Shown in pieces: positions 53,603-63,343 of a DNA stretch of 64,000 bases (position 1 is the first letter of the stretch; each line of letters starts with the position of its first letter). The stretch covers positions 62,001 through 126,000 of the forward strand of contig JAGIBN010000008.1 of NCBI GenBank assembly GCA_017744315.1, in the 5' to 3' direction. The position numbers were made by a program, and so were the translations under genes. The notes under the pieces were generated by a model. It had not been told where the DNA came from and did not search any database. It worked only from the letters and a program-made list of their open reading frames with translations. This DNA comes from Porphyrobacter sp. (GTDB lineage: Bacteria; Pseudomonadota; Alphaproteobacteria; Sphingomonadales; Sphingomonadaceae).

Positions 53603-54189
53603 CGGCTGAGTAGGTAAACCGCGTACTCCGCCCGCCAGTTGGCTCCCGCCGCGCCCAATTCCTTGTCGCCGCTGAAGAACCAGCTCCGCTCGGTCTTCAC
53701 GCCCTGATCGGCGAGCAACTGGTCGAAGTCGGTCACGGTGACGTGGTGGATGTTCTGCGTCTCGTACCAACTCACCGGCAAGTGCCGCGTGACCGGCATG
53801 CGCCCGTGCCACAGCAGGAATGCCCGCATCCGCCAATGGGCGAAGTTGGGGAAGCTGACGAAAGCCCGGCGGCCGACACGCAGCAACTGCTCCAGCATCA
53901 GGTCGGGACGCGCGGCAGTCTGGAGCGTCTGGCTGAGCACCGCGTAATCGAACGCGGCGTCAGGGTAATCGGCCAGGTCGCGATCGGCATCGCCCTGGAT
54001 GACCGAGAGGCCCCGGCTGACGCAGCGCTCGACCGCCTCGGGATCGATCTCCATTCCGCGCGCATCGACGTTCCGTGCGTCGCGCAGCACGGCCATGAGC
54101 TCGCCATCGCCGCAGCCGACGTCGAGCACCCGGCTGCCGGTGGCGATGTGGTTGGCGATGACCGCAAGATCGGGGCGCAGCTCAGCCAT
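53599..54189 (-). CDS. metW: Methionine biosynthesis protein MetW
   Basis: SAM-methyltransferase-fold partner of MetX; in alphaproteobacteria and others it is required for homoserine acetylation in methionine synthesis. 196 residues: [21 protein letters not shown] (motif I), [22 protein letters not shown], and the MetW-specific [21 protein letters not shown] and [11 protein letters not shown]. Its start overlaps the metX stop by 8 bases, the standard metXW arrangement. Confidence 0.95.
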   Translation of the reverse strand: MAELRPDLAVIANHIATGSRVLDVGCGDGELMAVLRDARNVDARGMEIDPEAVERCVSRGLSVIQGDADRDLADYPDAAFDYAVLSQTLQTAARPDLMLEQLLRVGRRAFVSFPNFAHWRMRAFLLWHGRMPVTRHLPVSWYETQNIHHVTVTDFDQLLADQGVKTERSWFFSGDKELGAAGANWRAEYAVYLLSR

Positions 54190-55288
54190 TGAGGAACCCC
54201 GTGATCACCCGGTCGAGCGCCGGCACGTCGAGCAGGAAGCTGTCATGTCCGTACGGCGCGGAAAGCTCGACGAAGCTGACCGGCGCGGCGACGGCATTGA
54301 GCGCGTGGACGATCGCGCGCGATTCGGCGGTCGGGTAGAGCCAGTCGGTATCGAAGCTCACCACGCAGAACCGCGCGGGCGTGCCGGCGAAGGCATCGGC
54401 AAGGCGCCCGCCGTGTTCTTCGGCCAGGTCGAAGTAGTCCATCGCCCGGGTGATATAGAGGTAGGAGTTGGCGTCGAACCGGTCGGTGAAGGCGAGCCCC
54501 TGGTATCGAAGGTAGCTTTCGACCTGGAAGTCCGCATCGAACCCGAAGCTCTTGGCTTCGCGGTCCTGCAGCCGGCGGCCGAACTTGCCGGTCAGCCCGG
54601 CTTCCGAGAGATAGGTGATGTGCGCGGCCATGCGCGCGACGGCGAGGCCTTTGTCCGGTGTGCTGCCCGAATCGTAATAGCCGCCGCCCTGCCAGTTCGG
54701 ATCGGCCATGATCGCTTGGCGGCCGACTTCGTGGAAGGCGATGTTCTGAGCCGAATGGCGCGGTGTGGTCGCGATGGCGAGGACACGGGCAGCGCGCTCT
54801 GGGAAATTGGCGGCCAGGCTCAGCGCCTGCATGCCACCCATCGAGCCGCCGACCACGGCGTGGAGTTGCCCGATCCCTAGCGTATCCAGCAGGCCCACCT
54901 GGGCGCGAACCATGTCGCGAATGGTGATGACCGGGAAGCGCATGCCATAGGCGCTGCCGTCCGGGGCCGCGCTCGCCGGGCCGGTCGAGCCCATGCAACT
55001 GCCGATGACATTGGAGCAGATCACGAAGAAGCGGCTGGTGTCGATCGGCTTGCCCGGACCGATCATGCGGTCCCACCACCCCGGCTTTCCGGTGATCGGG
55101 TGCGGGCTGGCGACGTGCTGATCGCCGGTCAGGGCATGATGGACGAGAATCGCGTTCGATTTGTCCGGCGCGAGTTCGCCATAAGTCTCGTACGCGATCG
55201 TCACGCGATCGAGCACCTGCCCGCTGTCGAGCTGGAGGGGCTTGTCGAGCAGAACGGTGCTGCTTGTGGATGAAAGTACTGTGGCCAC
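54182..55288 (-). CDS. metX: Homoserine O-acetyltransferase MetX
   Basis: Acetylates (or succinylates) homoserine, the first step to methionine; cytosolic alpha/beta hydrolase of 368 residues. It has [25 protein letters not shown] in its opening strand region, the nucleophile elbow [10 protein letters not shown], and the catalytic Asp and His near DTDWLYP and [10 protein letters not shown]. The start is GTG 55288, divergent from hisC. An AGCCC-GCTT-GGGCT hairpin lies 19-32 bases upstream; I see no SAM-riboswitch consensus. Confidence 0.95.
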   Translation of the reverse strand: MATVLSSTSSTVLLDKPLQLDSGQVLDRVTIAYETYGELAPDKSNAILVHHALTGDQHVASPHPITGKPGWWDRMIGPGKPIDTSRFFVICSNVIGSCMGSTGPASAAPDGSAYGMRFPVITIRDMVRAQVGLLDTLGIGQLHAVVGGSMGGMQALSLAANFPERAARVLAIATTPRHSAQNIAFHEVGRQAIMADPNWQGGGYYDSGSTPDKGLAVARMAAHITYLSEAGLTGKFGRRLQDREAKSFGFDADFQVESYLRYQGLAFTDRFDANSYLYITRAMDYFDLAEEHGGRLADAFAGTPARFCVVSFDTDWLYPTAESRAIVHALNAVAAPVSFVELSAPYGHDSFLLDVPALDRVITGFLNG

Positions 55289-55306
55289 GTTTGGCGGGGA
55301 TGGGAT

Positions 55307-55320
55307 AGCCCAAGCGGGCT
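55307..55320. promoter_or_regulatory. Short hairpin in the metX/hisC divergent region
   Basis: AGCCC-AAGC-GGGCT, a perfect 5-bp stem between the divergent genes, with a TTGACA hexamer next to it on the minus strand (towards metX). It may belong to the metX promoter or leader. Confidence 0.3.
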
Positions 55321-55388
55321 GTCAATTGCTGCTGCTTGCGGCTATGCGCGCGGCAGTGAACGAAGGGGCCCTTATTTCCAGTCCGGCG

Positions 55389-56471
55389 ATGAAGCCGTGG
55401 ATCGAGGCAATTCATGCCTACGTGCCCGGCAAGAGCAAGGCAGCTGACGGGCGCAAGCTGGTCAAGCTTTCGGCAAACGAGAACCCGCTCGGCACCAGCG
55501 AAGCCGCGCTGAAAGCGCGCGCCGCGGCGCCGGGGCCGGATCGATACCCCGACCCCGACTCGACTGACTTGCGCGAGGCGCTCGGCGCGCTGCACGGCGT
55601 GGATCCGGCGCGGATCGTATGCGGAACGGGCTCTGGAGAGCTGCTCACGGTGGCCGCCAGCGCCTTTGCCGGCCCTGGCGATGAAGTGCTTTACGTGCGT
55701 TACGGGTTCTCGCTCTACGAGATCGCAGCCCGGCGTTGCGGTGCCACTCCGGTGGAAGCTCCGGATGCCGATTACGGCACCGATGTCGACACCCTGCTCG
55801 GCTGCGTGACGGAGCGGACGCGGGTGGTCTTTGTGGCCAATCCGAACAATCCGACCGGCAGTTTCCTGACGCGGGCAGAACTCGCCCGACTGCACGCGGG
55901 GTTGCCCGGTCACGTGCTGCTGGTGATCGACCAGGCCTACGCCGAATACGTCGCGCCGAAAGATGACGACGGCAGCATCGAACTGGCCAAGGCGCACGAA
56001 AACATCCTCGTCATGCGCACGTTCTCGAAGGCATACGGCCTTGCTGGCGAGCGGATCGGCTGGGCCACCGGTGCGCCCGCTCTCATTGGCGCGCTCAATC
56101 GCATTCGTGGGCCGTTCAACGTGAACCTCGCGGGCCAGATGGCTGCCGTGGCGGCGGTTGAAGATCAGGCCTTCGTCGTCGCTTCGCGCGAGTCCAACAC
56201 CCGTGTCCGGGCCCGCTTCGTCGCCGCTCTCGAGGCGCTCGGCAACTTCGGACTGCGCCCCCTTCCGAGCGAGGCGAATTTCGTGCTGGTCCTGTTTGAG
56301 GGCGCGTTGACTGCGGAAGCTGTGCTGAATGGGTTGAACGACGCTGGCTATGCCGTGCGCCATCTGCCTGGCCAGGGCCTGCCGCAGGCTCTGCGGATCA
56401 CGATCGGAACCGAGGCGCAGATGGACGAAGTGGCCGGTGTAATCCGCTCACTGGCGGAGGATGTGCAGTGA
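55389..56471 (+). CDS. hisC: Histidinol-phosphate aminotransferase
   Basis: PLP-dependent transaminase for histidine synthesis; related enzymes also act on aromatic amino acids. About 360 residues: [26 protein letters not shown], and the PLP Lys in [20 protein letters not shown]. It begins at [16 protein letters not shown], a usual HisC opening; ATG 55344 and GTG 55356 are in-frame alternatives. Its end overlaps tyrA (GTGA), and the pairing with tyrA suggests that it also transaminates aromatic precursors such as prephenate or phenylpyruvate. Confidence 0.93.
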   Translation: MKPWIEAIHAYVPGKSKAADGRKLVKLSANENPLGTSEAALKARAAAPGPDRYPDPDSTDLREALGALHGVDPARIVCGTGSGELLTVAASAFAGPGDEVLYVRYGFSLYEIAARRCGATPVEAPDADYGTDVDTLLGCVTERTRVVFVANPNNPTGSFLTRAELARLHAGLPGHVLLVIDQAYAEYVAPKDDDGSIELAKAHENILVMRTFSKAYGLAGERIGWATGAPALIGALNRIRGPFNVNLAGQMAAVAAVEDQAFVVASRESNTRVRARFVAALEALGNFGLRPLPSEANFVLVLFEGALTAEAVLNGLNDAGYAVRHLPGQGLPQALRITIGTEAQMDEVAGVIRSLAEDVQ

Positions 56472-57376
56472 CGTTCGAACGCGTTGCCATCATCGGCCTC
56501 GGCCTGCTCGGCGGCTCGATCGGCCTGGCTGTCGCTCAGCACCTGCCCGGCGTGGTCACCACTGGCTATGACATCGATCCTGCCGTGCGTCAGCGGGCCA
56601 GGGAACGCGGGCTCGCGGGCACGATCTGCGAAACCGCCTGCGAAGCGGTGGCGGATGCAGACCTTGTGATCCTCTGCGTGCCGGTCGGCTCGATGGCCGA
56701 AGTCGCGCGGGAGATTGCCGGAACGCTGCGTCCGGACGCGCTCGTCAGCGATGTGGGATCGTCCAAGCGGACGGTCGCCAAGGCGCTCTCCGAAGCTCTG
56801 CCGAACCACGCGATCATTCCCGCACACCCGGTTGCAGGCACCGAGCATTCCGGGCCGGACGCCGGTTTCGCCAGTCTGTTCCACCACCGCTGGTGCATCC
56901 TCACACCGCCCGCCGACGCGAATCCCGAGCAAGTCAGCGCGCTGATCGAGTTCTGGAAGACGCTGGGCGCCATGGTCGATGCCATGGATGCCGAACACCA
57001 TGACATGGTGCTCGCCGTCACCAGCCACATCCCCCACCTGATCGCCTACACCATCGTCGGCACGGCATCCGATCTCGAACAAGTGACGCGCGGCGAGGTG
57101 ATCAAGTATTCGGCCGGCGGCTTCCGCGATTTCACCCGCATCGCTGCATCCGACCCAACGATGTGGCGCGATGTCTTCCTGCAGAACCGCGAGGCTGTGC
57201 TCGAGATGCTCGACCGCTTCCTGACCGACCTCGCGCTAATGCGAGAGGCGATCCGCGCAAGCGACGGGGAAACCATGTTCGAGCTGTTCACCCGAACCCG
57301 CTCGATCCGCCGTTCGATCGTGGCAATCGGCCAGGACGACGCCAGGCCCGACTTCGGACGCAAGGATCACGACTGA
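56468..57376 (+). CDS. tyrA: Prephenate/arogenate dehydrogenase (TyrA family)
   Basis: Oxidatively decarboxylates prephenate or arogenate in tyrosine synthesis. 302 residues, the single-domain form without chorismate mutase or ACT domains. NAD(P) motif [18 protein letters not shown]; catalytic His in [11 protein letters not shown]; substrate-binding region [13 protein letters not shown]. The GTG start overlaps the hisC stop. Whether prephenate or arogenate is preferred cannot be told from sequence. Confidence 0.93.
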   Translation: MTFERVAIIGLGLLGGSIGLAVAQHLPGVVTTGYDIDPAVRQRARERGLAGTICETACEAVADADLVILCVPVGSMAEVAREIAGTLRPDALVSDVGSSKRTVAKALSEALPNHAIIPAHPVAGTEHSGPDAGFASLFHHRWCILTPPADANPEQVSALIEFWKTLGAMVDAMDAEHHDMVLAVTSHIPHLIAYTIVGTASDLEQVTRGEVIKYSAGGFRDFTRIAASDPTMWRDVFLQNREAVLEMLDRFLTDLALMREAIRASDGETMFELFTRTRSIRRSIVAIGQDDARPDFGRKDHD

Positions 57377-57413
57377 GGTCACCTCGGTGCGGCCTCCCCG
57401 CACCGGCATTTTC

Positions 57414-58094
57414 TCAATCGTTCAGCGCGTTGATCGCCTCATGAACCCGCGCCTCGACCTCCTCACGCGGCAGGCCGGGCTCGATCACCTCCCCGAAGTG
57501 CATCGTGATCACGCCAGGCCGTTTCCACAGCCGGTGGTATAGCGGGCCGCTGTTTACTGCCACCGGCACCACCGGCAGGCCGAGCAGCTTGTAGATCCCG
57601 GCAAATCCCGCCTGGAGGGGCGGCCGCGTTCCGTGCGGGACGCGCGTGCCTTCGGGAAAGATCGCCAACGGGCGGCCGCTGGCTATGAACTTGCGCGCGT
57701 CGGCCATCATCGTGCGGAGCGCCTTGGCGCCTTGGTCCCGCCGCACCTCGACCGAACCGTAAGCGCGGGCCGCGCGGCCCCAGCCGGGTATCTCGAACAG
57801 TTCCTGTTTCGCGAACGGCACAGGGAAATCGAGCGTCGTAGGCAAGTCGATCGCCTCGAAGAAGCTCTCGTGCTTGAGGGCGAAGAGCGCAGCGCCGGCG
57901 GGTTTGTGGCCGGTTTCCCGGACGGTAATCCCGAGCAGATTCTTGAGGCACACCCGGTGATACCAGGACCAGCCATCGGGAAAGGGCCGCACCCATTTCG
58001 GCGCGATCATCGCCATCAGTCCCGACATGCCGACGTAGAAGACGCTCCCCGAGTAGAACGCGAGGTAGAACAGCAGGTTTCGCAGCACGATCAT
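57414..58094 (-). CDS. plsC: 1-acyl-sn-glycerol-3-phosphate acyltransferase (PlsC)
   Basis: Adds the second acyl chain to lysophosphatidate in phospholipid synthesis. 226 residues with an N-terminal membrane helix (LLFYLAFYSGSVFYVGMSGL). Block I reads KHESFFEAID, where the final acid of the usual H-X4-D is Glu; block III is intact as IFPEGTRV; block IV contains VVPVAVNSG. It lies 4 bases downstream of the ydcF-like gene in a ftsE-ftsX-ydcF-plsC series. The Glu in block I occurs in some bacterial members. Confidence 0.92.
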   Translation of the reverse strand: MIVLRNLLFYLAFYSGSVFYVGMSGLMAMIAPKWVRPFPDGWSWYHRVCLKNLLGITVRETGHKPAGAALFALKHESFFEAIDLPTTLDFPVPFAKQELFEIPGWGRAARAYGSVEVRRDQGAKALRTMMADARKFIASGRPLAIFPEGTRVPHGTRPPLQAGFAGIYKLLGLPVVPVAVNSGPLYHRLWKRPGVITMHFGEVIEPGLPREEVEARVHEAINALND

Positions 58095-58098
58095 CGGC

Positions 58099-58629
58099 TC
58101 AACCCGGAAGAGCCTGAACCGCCCACGCGGCCAGGAACTTGTGATATTCGAGGAACAACATCGAGAGCGACGGTTTGGACGGAACCGCGTCGCGCACGAT
58201 CTCGACACCGTCGGGCAAGGCGCCCTGCAGCTCAAGCGCGGCTCGGCGCATGTGCCAGTCGGAGGTCACCAGGCGTAAGCTGCGAACCTTCTGCTCCGCG
58301 ATCCACTCGGCCGTTTCGCGGGCGTTGCCGCGCGTGTCGAGCGCCGCAAATCCGAGCGTCACGCAGCAATCCATCAGATCGGAAGACACACCGTACTCTG
58401 CTTCGAACTCCCTGGGCTTTACGTCGCTGAACACCCCGGTGACCAGCATCTTCGGCGCCTCGCCCGCACGCAGCATGGTGAGGCCGCGTGGAATGCGGCC
58501 GCCGCTGCCCGTTGGTACGACAATGGCGTCGGTCTTCTGCTTGCCCGCGGGCTGCGGCAGCGCGGCCGCAAACCACAGAAATCCCAGGGCCCACAGGACG
58601 AAGAGCGATGAAAGAATGCGCCGAATCAC
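58099..58629 (-). CDS. YdcF-family (DUF218) envelope protein
   Basis: 176 residues from GTG 58629, overlapping the ftsX stop as GTGA. A membrane anchor (SSLFVLWALGFLWFAAAL) is followed by the DUF218 domain: DAIVVPTGSGGRIPRGL, NARETAEWI and VTSDWHMRRAALELQ. Family members such as SanA and ElyC affect envelope barrier or peptidoglycan steps. Coupling to ftsEX and plsC suggests a role in envelope growth at division; the reaction is unknown. Confidence 0.88.
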   Translation of the reverse strand: MIRRILSSLFVLWALGFLWFAAALPQPAGKQKTDAIVVPTGSGGRIPRGLTMLRAGEAPKMLVTGVFSDVKPREFEAEYGVSSDLMDCCVTLGFAALDTRGNARETAEWIAEQKVRSLRLVTSDWHMRRAALELQGALPDGVEIVRDAVPSKPSLSMLFLEYHKFLAAWAVQALPG

Positions 58630-59522
58630 AGGATTTGCCTCAGCACAGCCAGCACGGTCAGGCGAGCCGTCAGCACCGCCAAGACCACGCCTATCACCGG
58701 AATGAATGCGAGAACGATCCAATCGGCCGGTCCGAGGCCGCCGCCCGCTACCATACCAGAGTCCAACGCCGCGAACTGCTTGCCCAGCAACAGAACCGCG
58801 GCAAGGCCCATAGCAAGGCCCGCCAGACCGCCTAGTACCGCATCAAAAGCCACCGAGCGCTGGAAGATGCGCGCAATCTGCGCGTCCGTTCCCCCCAGCA
58901 AGTGGACGATCTCGATGGTCTCGTGATTGGCGCCAAGGGCGCTTCTCGCCGCCAGCCAGACAGCGGCCGCACTGGTGCCCGCCAGGAGCACGATAAGCCC
59001 CACTGCGAGCCATTGCAGCGAAGCCGCGGCGTCGAACACCGGCTGCAGCCACCGGGCCTGTGCGTCCACTCTAGCGGCCGGGGCCGAGGACAGGATCTTC
59101 GCCCGCAGTTCCTTGAGCCGCTTGTCGGTGACTGGTCCCGACAGTTTGACGTCGATCATCGCCGGAACTGGCAGCGCGTCCTCGGCAGTGGCTGCTTGCG
59201 GGCCGAGCCAGGGTTCGAGGAGGGCATCGAGCTCCTCGTCCGGCACGCGGCGCACTTCGGCCACGTCCTGGAGGTTGTTGAGCAGCGAGAGCGTGGCCTG
59301 TGTCTGCCGCTCGCGCTCGGCCGGGCGGCCTTCGACGATCTGGACCGTGAGCCCGCCTTCGATCTCGCTACGCGCGCTTTGGGTGAGGTTGCGCAAGCCG
59401 AGGCCGGCCCCGGCCGCGATGACCGTCAGGGCGATCATGATCGCGATGACCCACGGCATCGGCCCGGCGATCCGCGCCTGCGGCAAGAGCCGGTCGCTCG
59501 CAGCCGTACGCAGCGCCTTCAT
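58626..59522 (-). CDS. ftsX: Cell-division permease-like protein FtsX
   Basis: With FtsE it forms an ABC-like complex that signals to peptidoglycan hydrolases at the septum. 298 residues with four membrane helices: MPWVIAIMIALTVIAAGAGL, LQWLAVGLIVLLAGTSAAA, VAFDAVLGGLAGLAMGLAA and DWIVLAFIPVIGVVLAVL. The periplasmic loop between helices 1 and 2 carries EEGL-type FtsX sequence (SARSEIEGGLTVQIVEG). The ATG overlaps the ftsE stop (ATGA). Confidence 0.93.
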   Translation of the reverse strand: MKALRTAASDRLLPQARIAGPMPWVIAIMIALTVIAAGAGLGLRNLTQSARSEIEGGLTVQIVEGRPAERERQTQATLSLLNNLQDVAEVRRVPDEELDALLEPWLGPQAATAEDALPVPAMIDVKLSGPVTDKRLKELRAKILSSAPAARVDAQARWLQPVFDAAASLQWLAVGLIVLLAGTSAAAVWLAARSALGANHETIEIVHLLGGTDAQIARIFQRSVAFDAVLGGLAGLAMGLAAVLLLGKQFAALDSGMVAGGGLGPADWIVLAFIPVIGVVLAVLTARLTVLAVLRQIL

Positions 59523-60244
59523 TGGCCCACCGTCTCGCGCCGCGGCGGATAGCGCAGCGCGCCTGTAGGATCGGACAATCGCCCGCGATCGAGCCGCATG
59601 ATGAGCGAGTCCGGAACTTTCTTCAGCAAATGAACATCGTGCGTCGCGACCACTACGGTCGTGCCGAGGCGGTTGAGCGCTTCGAACAGGCGCAGGAGCT
59701 TCACGGCCATTTCCGGATCGACGTTGCCCGTCGGTTCGTCCGCGACGAGAATCTCCGGCCGGGCAATCACCGCGCGTGCAATGGCGACGCGCTGCTGTTC
59801 GCCGCCGGAAAGGCTGGCGGGACGCGCATCGGCTCTCTGTTCGAGCCCGACCCACTGGAGCATGTCTGCCACCGGCTTGCGGATCTCGCTCTCGGGAACG
59901 CCGGAGACGCGCAGCGGCAGGGCCACGTTGTCGAACGCCGACAAGTCGGGGACGAGGCGGAAGTCCTGGAACACCACGCCAATGCGCCGGCGGAAGTCCG
60001 GCAGCCGGTTGCGCGGCACAGTAATCACGTCCGTGCCGAACATCCGGATGACTCCACGCGATGGGCGCTGGGCGAGATAGAGCAGCTTGAGCAGCGAGGT
60101 CTTGCCCGCACCGCTGGCCCCGGTGAGGAAGTAAAAGCTGCCCGGATAGAGCGTGAATGCGATGTCGCTCAGCACCTCTCGTTCGGTGCCGTAACGCAAA
60201 CCGACGTTGTCGAACTGAACGATGCTCCCCTCCCCTCCACTCAC
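59519..60244 (-). CDS. ftsE: Cell-division ATP-binding protein FtsE
   Basis: ATPase partner of FtsX. 241 residues with Walker A LTGASGAGKTSLLKLLY, signature LSGGEQQRVAIARA, Walker B ILVADEPTGNVDPE and the H-loop VVVATHDVHLL. An extra C-terminal tail (RLSDPTGALRYPPRRE) extends past the core. It is first in the ftsE-ftsX-ydcF-plsC series and divergent from a zinc-ribbon membrane protein across 150 bases. Confidence 0.96.
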   Translation of the reverse strand: MSGGEGSIVQFDNVGLRYGTEREVLSDIAFTLYPGSFYFLTGASGAGKTSLLKLLYLAQRPSRGVIRMFGTDVITVPRNRLPDFRRRIGVVFQDFRLVPDLSAFDNVALPLRVSGVPESEIRKPVADMLQWVGLEQRADARPASLSGGEQQRVAIARAVIARPEILVADEPTGNVDPEMAVKLLRLFEALNRLGTTVVVATHDVHLLKKVPDSLIMRLDRGRLSDPTGALRYPPRRETVGQ

Positions 60245-60394
60245 GGTCGGCCTCGGGAGCGGTGCGGATGAAGCAAAGTGATCATGTTTGGGGGGCTATA
60301 GCTGCTGTTCGATGTGGAAAAAAGCCACGCAAGGCGCTGAGTTGAGGGCAGGCGTCTTGTTGCCAGTTGGCAAGAGTCATAAGATTCGCCTGCA

Positions 60395-61261
60395 ATGATT
60401 ATTTCATGCCCTGCTTGCACGACGCGCTATGTGGTGCCGGACAGTGCGATCGGCCTGGAAGGGCGGACGGTTCGCTGCGCCAAATGCCGGCACAGCTGGT
60501 ACCAGGATCCGCCCGCCCTCGAGATGGCAGAGCCGGAACCTGTGCAGGCCCCCGTGCAGGCCGAAGTTGCTGAGCCCGTCACTCCGCCGCCTCCCGCGCC
60601 AGAACCCGTACGCGAGCCGGAACCGGCCGTGGCCGCAGAGCGCCCGCGGTTCGTGACCACTCCGCCTCCGCCGGACCCCGAAATCGAGGAAGACCTGGCG
60701 GACACCGCGTTCGCCGAACCCGAGGTTGAGGAGGTTCCGCCTCCTCCGCCGTATGAGGCTCCGCGCATCACCGAGCCTGCTGAGGCCGACGATGCGGTTT
60801 CGCAGTTCGACGCGGCGCCGCCGTTCCGGCGTAGGCGCAATCCCTTGCGGGTGTGGACCTGGGCTGCGGGCATCTTCGCGATACTAGCCGTCGGAGCGAC
60901 CGCAGCGGTTTCCTATTTGGGCCTCCCCGACTGGGTTCCGGTCAATCAGCCGACATTCGGCTACAATCGGACGGACCTGCAGCTAGACTTCCCGGCCGAT
61001 CGGCAGGAGCGCCGCCAGACTCCCAACGGTACCGAATATTTCGGTGCCAGCGGCACGATCACCAATGTCGGCGGCCGAACCGAAGACGTGCCGCCGATTC
61101 TGATCGTGCTGCGCGATTCTCGCGAGCGGATTGTCTACAGCTGGGAAGTGCAGCCGCCCAAGCGCAGCCTCGCGCCCGGCGAAAGCGTGACGGTGAATGA
61201 AGCGGTGACCGACGTGCCTCGCTCAGCGCGGGTCGCCGAAATCGGTTGGAAGCCAACCTGA
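60395..61261 (+). CDS. MJ0042-type zinc-ribbon membrane protein
   Basis: 288 residues. The N-terminus is a zinc ribbon ([14 protein letters not shown]...[12 protein letters not shown]) of the MJ0042 type. A Pro/Glu-rich spacer of about 110 residues follows, then a basic patch and one membrane helix ([21 protein letters not shown]), and a beta-rich periplasmic domain of DUF3426 style ([20 protein letters not shown]...[17 protein letters not shown]). Such proteins often neighbour ftsEX in alphaproteobacteria; their role is unknown. Confidence 0.87.
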   Translation: MIISCPACTTRYVVPDSAIGLEGRTVRCAKCRHSWYQDPPALEMAEPEPVQAPVQAEVAEPVTPPPPAPEPVREPEPAVAAERPRFVTTPPPPDPEIEEDLADTAFAEPEVEEVPPPPPYEAPRITEPAEADDAVSQFDAAPPFRRRRNPLRVWTWAAGIFAILAVGATAAVSYLGLPDWVPVNQPTFGYNRTDLQLDFPADRQERRQTPNGTEYFGASGTITNVGGRTEDVPPILIVLRDSRERIVYSWEVQPPKRSLAPGESVTVNEAVTDVPRSARVAEIGWKPT

Positions 61262-61285
61262 GATTCGCCGCCGCGAGGCGCAGCG

Positions 61286-61504
61286 TTACTGGAATTCGTA
61301 GAGAACCTTGCCCTCGCGGGCGGTGCGCTGTGACTGCGGAGCATCCTTGCGAGTCTGGTCTAAGCCCCGCTCCTGCCGCACGATCACGGGCTCCAGGATA
61401 ACGGCCCTTACTTGCGCTTGCACGACTTTAACCCCCTGAGATTCGGGGGGAGCAGGCACCGCGACTGTGGCAGCCGTGGCCAGCAAGAGCGCTGAAATGC
61501 TCAT
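61286..61504 (-). CDS. Small exported hypothetical protein
   Basis: About 72 residues if started at ATG 61504, giving a plausible signal peptide (MSISALLLATAATVAVPAPP) and a short polar mature part ending TAREGKVLYEFQ. A longer reading from 61633 is possible but adds an unlikely second hydrophobic segment. No family recognised. It converges on the zinc-ribbon gene. Confidence 0.5.
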   Translation of the reverse strand: MSISALLLATAATVAVPAPPESQGVKVVQAQVRAVILEPVIVRQERGLDQTRKDAPQSQRTAREGKVLYEFQ

Positions 61505-61672
61505 GTCATATGGTTGATAGACCATTAACCCAACCCACACCTGCCCAGCCCGTTCCAGAACAAGAACGGCAGCGATGAAGAATGTTATTGCCCCCGCTTG
61601 CAGGGGTATGGTCGCTTTGCTAAGGGCCCCCACCTACCCCGCGAGGGCCGCCTTCTGGCCCTTGTCGATTAT

Positions 61673-61759
61673 GCGGTCGTGGCGGAATTGGTAGACGCGC
61701 AACGTTGAGGTCGTTGTGGGCGAAAGCCCGTGGAAGTTCGAGTCTTCTCGACCGCACCA
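61673..61759 (+). tRNA. tRNA-Leu (anticodon GAG)
   Basis: 87 bases with encoded CCA. Acceptor arms GCGGTCG and CGACCGC pair fully; the D arm contains GGTAGACGCG; the anticodon loop TTGAGGT gives GAG, reading CUC/CUU leucine codons; the long variable arm (GTGGGCGAAAGCCCGTG) is typical of leucine tRNA; and the T loop is GTTCGAGTC. The 148 bases after it up to the outer-membrane protein gene hold no other feature I can support. Confidence 0.96.
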
Positions 61760-61907
61760 ATCATACTGACAAAGTTGATTTTCGCCTTCGGGCGCCCCCT
61801 CCTGACGCCAGGTATCGGCGCAGGCAGCGCCCGATCAGGCGCACCTCCAGGAAGCCCGGTGAGAGCCAGGACAGCAGTCAGCGGACGCACCCTCGGCGCG
61901 TCCGAAT

Positions 61908-63335
61908 CTAGCTATGGTCGGCAGCCTGGTCCGATGACCAACCTCCACCCAAAGCGCGGAACAGGTCGATCTGGGTGCGCGACACAAGGGCATCCTGACT
62001 CGCCAGCTGAGCCCTCGCCTCTGCCAGAGTGCGCTCGGCGTCGAGCCTCGCGAGCGAATTGATCGTGCCCTCGCGCTGTTGGGCGCTGATGATGCGCACG
62101 GTCCGCTCGGCCTGCTGGCTGGCCGATTGCAGAGCGGCGCGGCGTTCAAGGGCGCGAGCATAGTTGGAGAGGGCAGTCTCGGTCTCTTCCAGCGCCTGCA
62201 GCACCGTGCCGTCAAAAGCCGCCAGCGAACCCTGCGTGTCCGCCTCCGCCGCAGCAATCCGCGCGCGGGCCGGTTCCTGGTTGGGGAAACCCCAGCTCAG
62301 CAGCGAGCCGAGCACCCAGTTCAGAGGACCACCGGTAAACAGGTCTCCGATGTCCGGCCCGACGGAACCGATCCCTGCACCCAACGTGATGCGGGGGTAG
62401 AGGTCGGCCGTGGCAACGCCAATGCGCGCCGTGTCCGCTGCCAGGCGCCGTTCGGCGGCCCGGATGTCAGGCCGGCGGGCCAGCAAGGCCGCGCCGTCCC
62501 CAATCGGGATCGGGTCGTGGATTTCGAGGCCGATGCTGCGCTCTCCGGCGATCGCCGGCAATTCGGCCGGTGCGCGGCCGGTGAGCGTGGCGAGACGGAA
62601 CAGCGCTGCCTGTCGCTCCGCCTCGATCGCCGGAATCTCCGCCGCCCGCTGTTCGCGCAGGGTGGCGATCTGGGCCACGGCCAGCCCCGTTTCCAAACCC
62701 GCATCGTGTCGCCGCGTAGCCAGCGCCAGCGACTGGTCGAGCAATCGCACGATATCGCGCGCTACCTCCAATCGCGCCGCGCCGGACGCGGCGTCGGCAT
62801 AGGCGCGGGTGGTGTCGGCAACGACTATCACGCGCACGGCATCCGCATCCGCCTGGCTGGCCGCGAGATCGGCGCGCGCGGCCTCGACCGAGCGGCCGAC
62901 GCGGCCGAACAGGTCGAGCTCGTATCCCACCTCGAAGCCGGCGTCGTAGCCCCATGATTGACGATCGGCACCGGGAGAAACCTGGCTCTCGGACAGGCGG
63001 CTATAGCTGCCGCCAGCCTCGATCGAGGTCTGGGGAAGCCGGTCGGCGCGAGCGCCGCGCAAGCCCGCTCTGGCCCGTTCGATCCGCGCCGCTGCCTGGC
63101 GTACGTCGGTGTTGGCGCTGAGCGCATCGGCGATCAGGCCGTCGAGCACGGGATCGTCATAGAGGCGCCACCAGTCGGCCGGCAGCGGGCTCGCCGAGAC
63201 CGGCGGAGCGCCCGTGGAAATGAAGGGGCCGGACGCCGCAGGATGGGGGGAGTTTGCGACATAGTCCGGCCCCACCGCGCACCCCGCCAGGGCGAGCGCG
63301 GAAAGGGAGGCGAGAGTAAAAGAGCGGAAAGTCAT
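61908..63335 (-). CDS. RND efflux outer-membrane lipoprotein (NodT/OprM type)
   Basis: Outer-membrane channel of a tripartite efflux pump; 475 residues. A lipoprotein signal (FTLASLSALALAGCAVGPDY) with the lipidated Cys in AGC is followed by the repeated TolC-like helices and strands: WWRLYDDPVLDGLIADAL, YELDLFGRVGRSVEAARAD and RPDIRAAERRLAADTARIG, each diagnostic of NodT-family proteins. It lies 8 bases downstream of the RND permease gene, so the two form one operon; the adaptor is presumably beyond the window. Confidence 0.94.
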   Translation of the reverse strand: MTFRSFTLASLSALALAGCAVGPDYVANSPHPAASGPFISTGAPPVSASPLPADWWRLYDDPVLDGLIADALSANTDVRQAAARIERARAGLRGARADRLPQTSIEAGGSYSRLSESQVSPGADRQSWGYDAGFEVGYELDLFGRVGRSVEAARADLAASQADADAVRVIVVADTTRAYADAASGAARLEVARDIVRLLDQSLALATRRHDAGLETGLAVAQIATLREQRAAEIPAIEAERQAALFRLATLTGRAPAELPAIAGERSIGLEIHDPIPIGDGAALLARRPDIRAAERRLAADTARIGVATADLYPRITLGAGIGSVGPDIGDLFTGGPLNWVLGSLLSWGFPNQEPARARIAAAEADTQGSLAAFDGTVLQALEETETALSNYARALERRAALQSASQQAERTVRIISAQQREGTINSLARLDAERTLAEARAQLASQDALVSRTQIDLFRALGGGWSSDQAADHS

Positions 63336-63343
63336 CCTGGCAC

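Noticed and set aside
55289..55388. SAM-II type riboswitch upstream of metX
   Set aside because: Alphaproteobacterial metX genes often carry one, but I find only a 5-bp hairpin and no conserved GCTAAA-type pseudoknot sequence.
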